From Lachnospiraceae bacterium (GTDB taxonomy: Bacteria; Bacillota; Clostridia; Lachnospirales; Lachnospiraceae), in the NCBI GenBank assembly GCA_024698345.1, contig JAILRH010000081.1, positions 1 through 42,296 on the forward strand: a DNA stretch of 42,296 nucleotides, given 5' to 3'. Position 1 is the stretch's first letter; each line of letters starts with the position of its first letter. The position numbers were made by a program, and so were the translations under genes. The notes beneath the pieces are model-generated. The model was given only the letters and a program-made list of their open reading frames with translations, did not search any database and had not been told where the DNA came from. Of this stretch, positions 42,253 through 42,296 are shown piece after piece.

Positions 42253-42296
42253 ACGCTCCGCGAGGATTGCAGAAATGCGCAGATGAAAATGTCAGC

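Overview
This is an AT-rich, gene-dense window from a low-GC Gram-positive bacterium of the Clostridia, most likely a fibre-degrading gut or rumen member of the Lachnospiraceae. The clues are cohesin and dockerin modules, large secreted glycoside hydrolases with Listeria-Bacteroides and MucBP-like repeats, lysine-rich C-terminal domains on surface proteins, a second-type RsmH with an N-terminal extension, ThrH, DegV and classical Shine-Dalgarno sites. I cannot name the genus. No rRNA, tRNA, CRISPR array, intact transposase or prophage was recognised.

Layout. Positions 2-3270 hold the end of a dockerin-bearing protein and two secreted cohesin proteins, apparently one operon. Positions 3347-5778 hold a secreted beta-propeller-like protein, a cytoplasmic coiled-coil protein and a YgjP-like metallopeptidase. 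Positions 6124-11757 encode a giant GH81 beta-1,3-glucanase. Next come thrH with a small membrane protein, a LytTR regulator with a LiaF-like membrane protein, a secreted CAP-domain protein, and a GH128-type beta-1,3-glucanase at 16331-18445. A divergent degV/TetR pair, a LacI regulator, an unknown membrane protein, an rsmH paralogue and nth follow. A 1289-residue surface subtilase lies directly upstream of mnmA. Then come a flavodoxin lipoprotein convergent with a LysR regulator, a decayed toxin-like remnant with a possible immunity gene, and a two-gene ABC system. The window ends with a CBS-pair protein, a PcrA-like helicase, an L,D-transpeptidase, a Cof-type HAD phosphatase and an ABC exporter.

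How the parts fit. The strongest theme is the cell surface and polysaccharide breakdown. GH81 and GH128 both cleave beta-1,3-glucan (callose, laminarin, fungal wall glucan), and the two enzymes here end in the same unassigned domain of about 160 residues. The cohesin/dockerin operon suggests a small cellulosome-like display system, although neither glucanase carries a dockerin. The lysine-rich fibronectin-like C-terminus of the second cohesin protein recurs on the subtilase, and its cysteine/histidine repeats recur in reduced form on the CAP protein.

The non-coding DNA contains several unexplained structures: a 32-bp perfect inverted repeat (29684-29761), three CTTCG hairpins upstream of nth (23998-24113), a nested inverted repeat with two competing pairings upstream of the ABC exporter (42157-42252), and a nearly symmetrical two-way promoter between degV and its TetR regulator.
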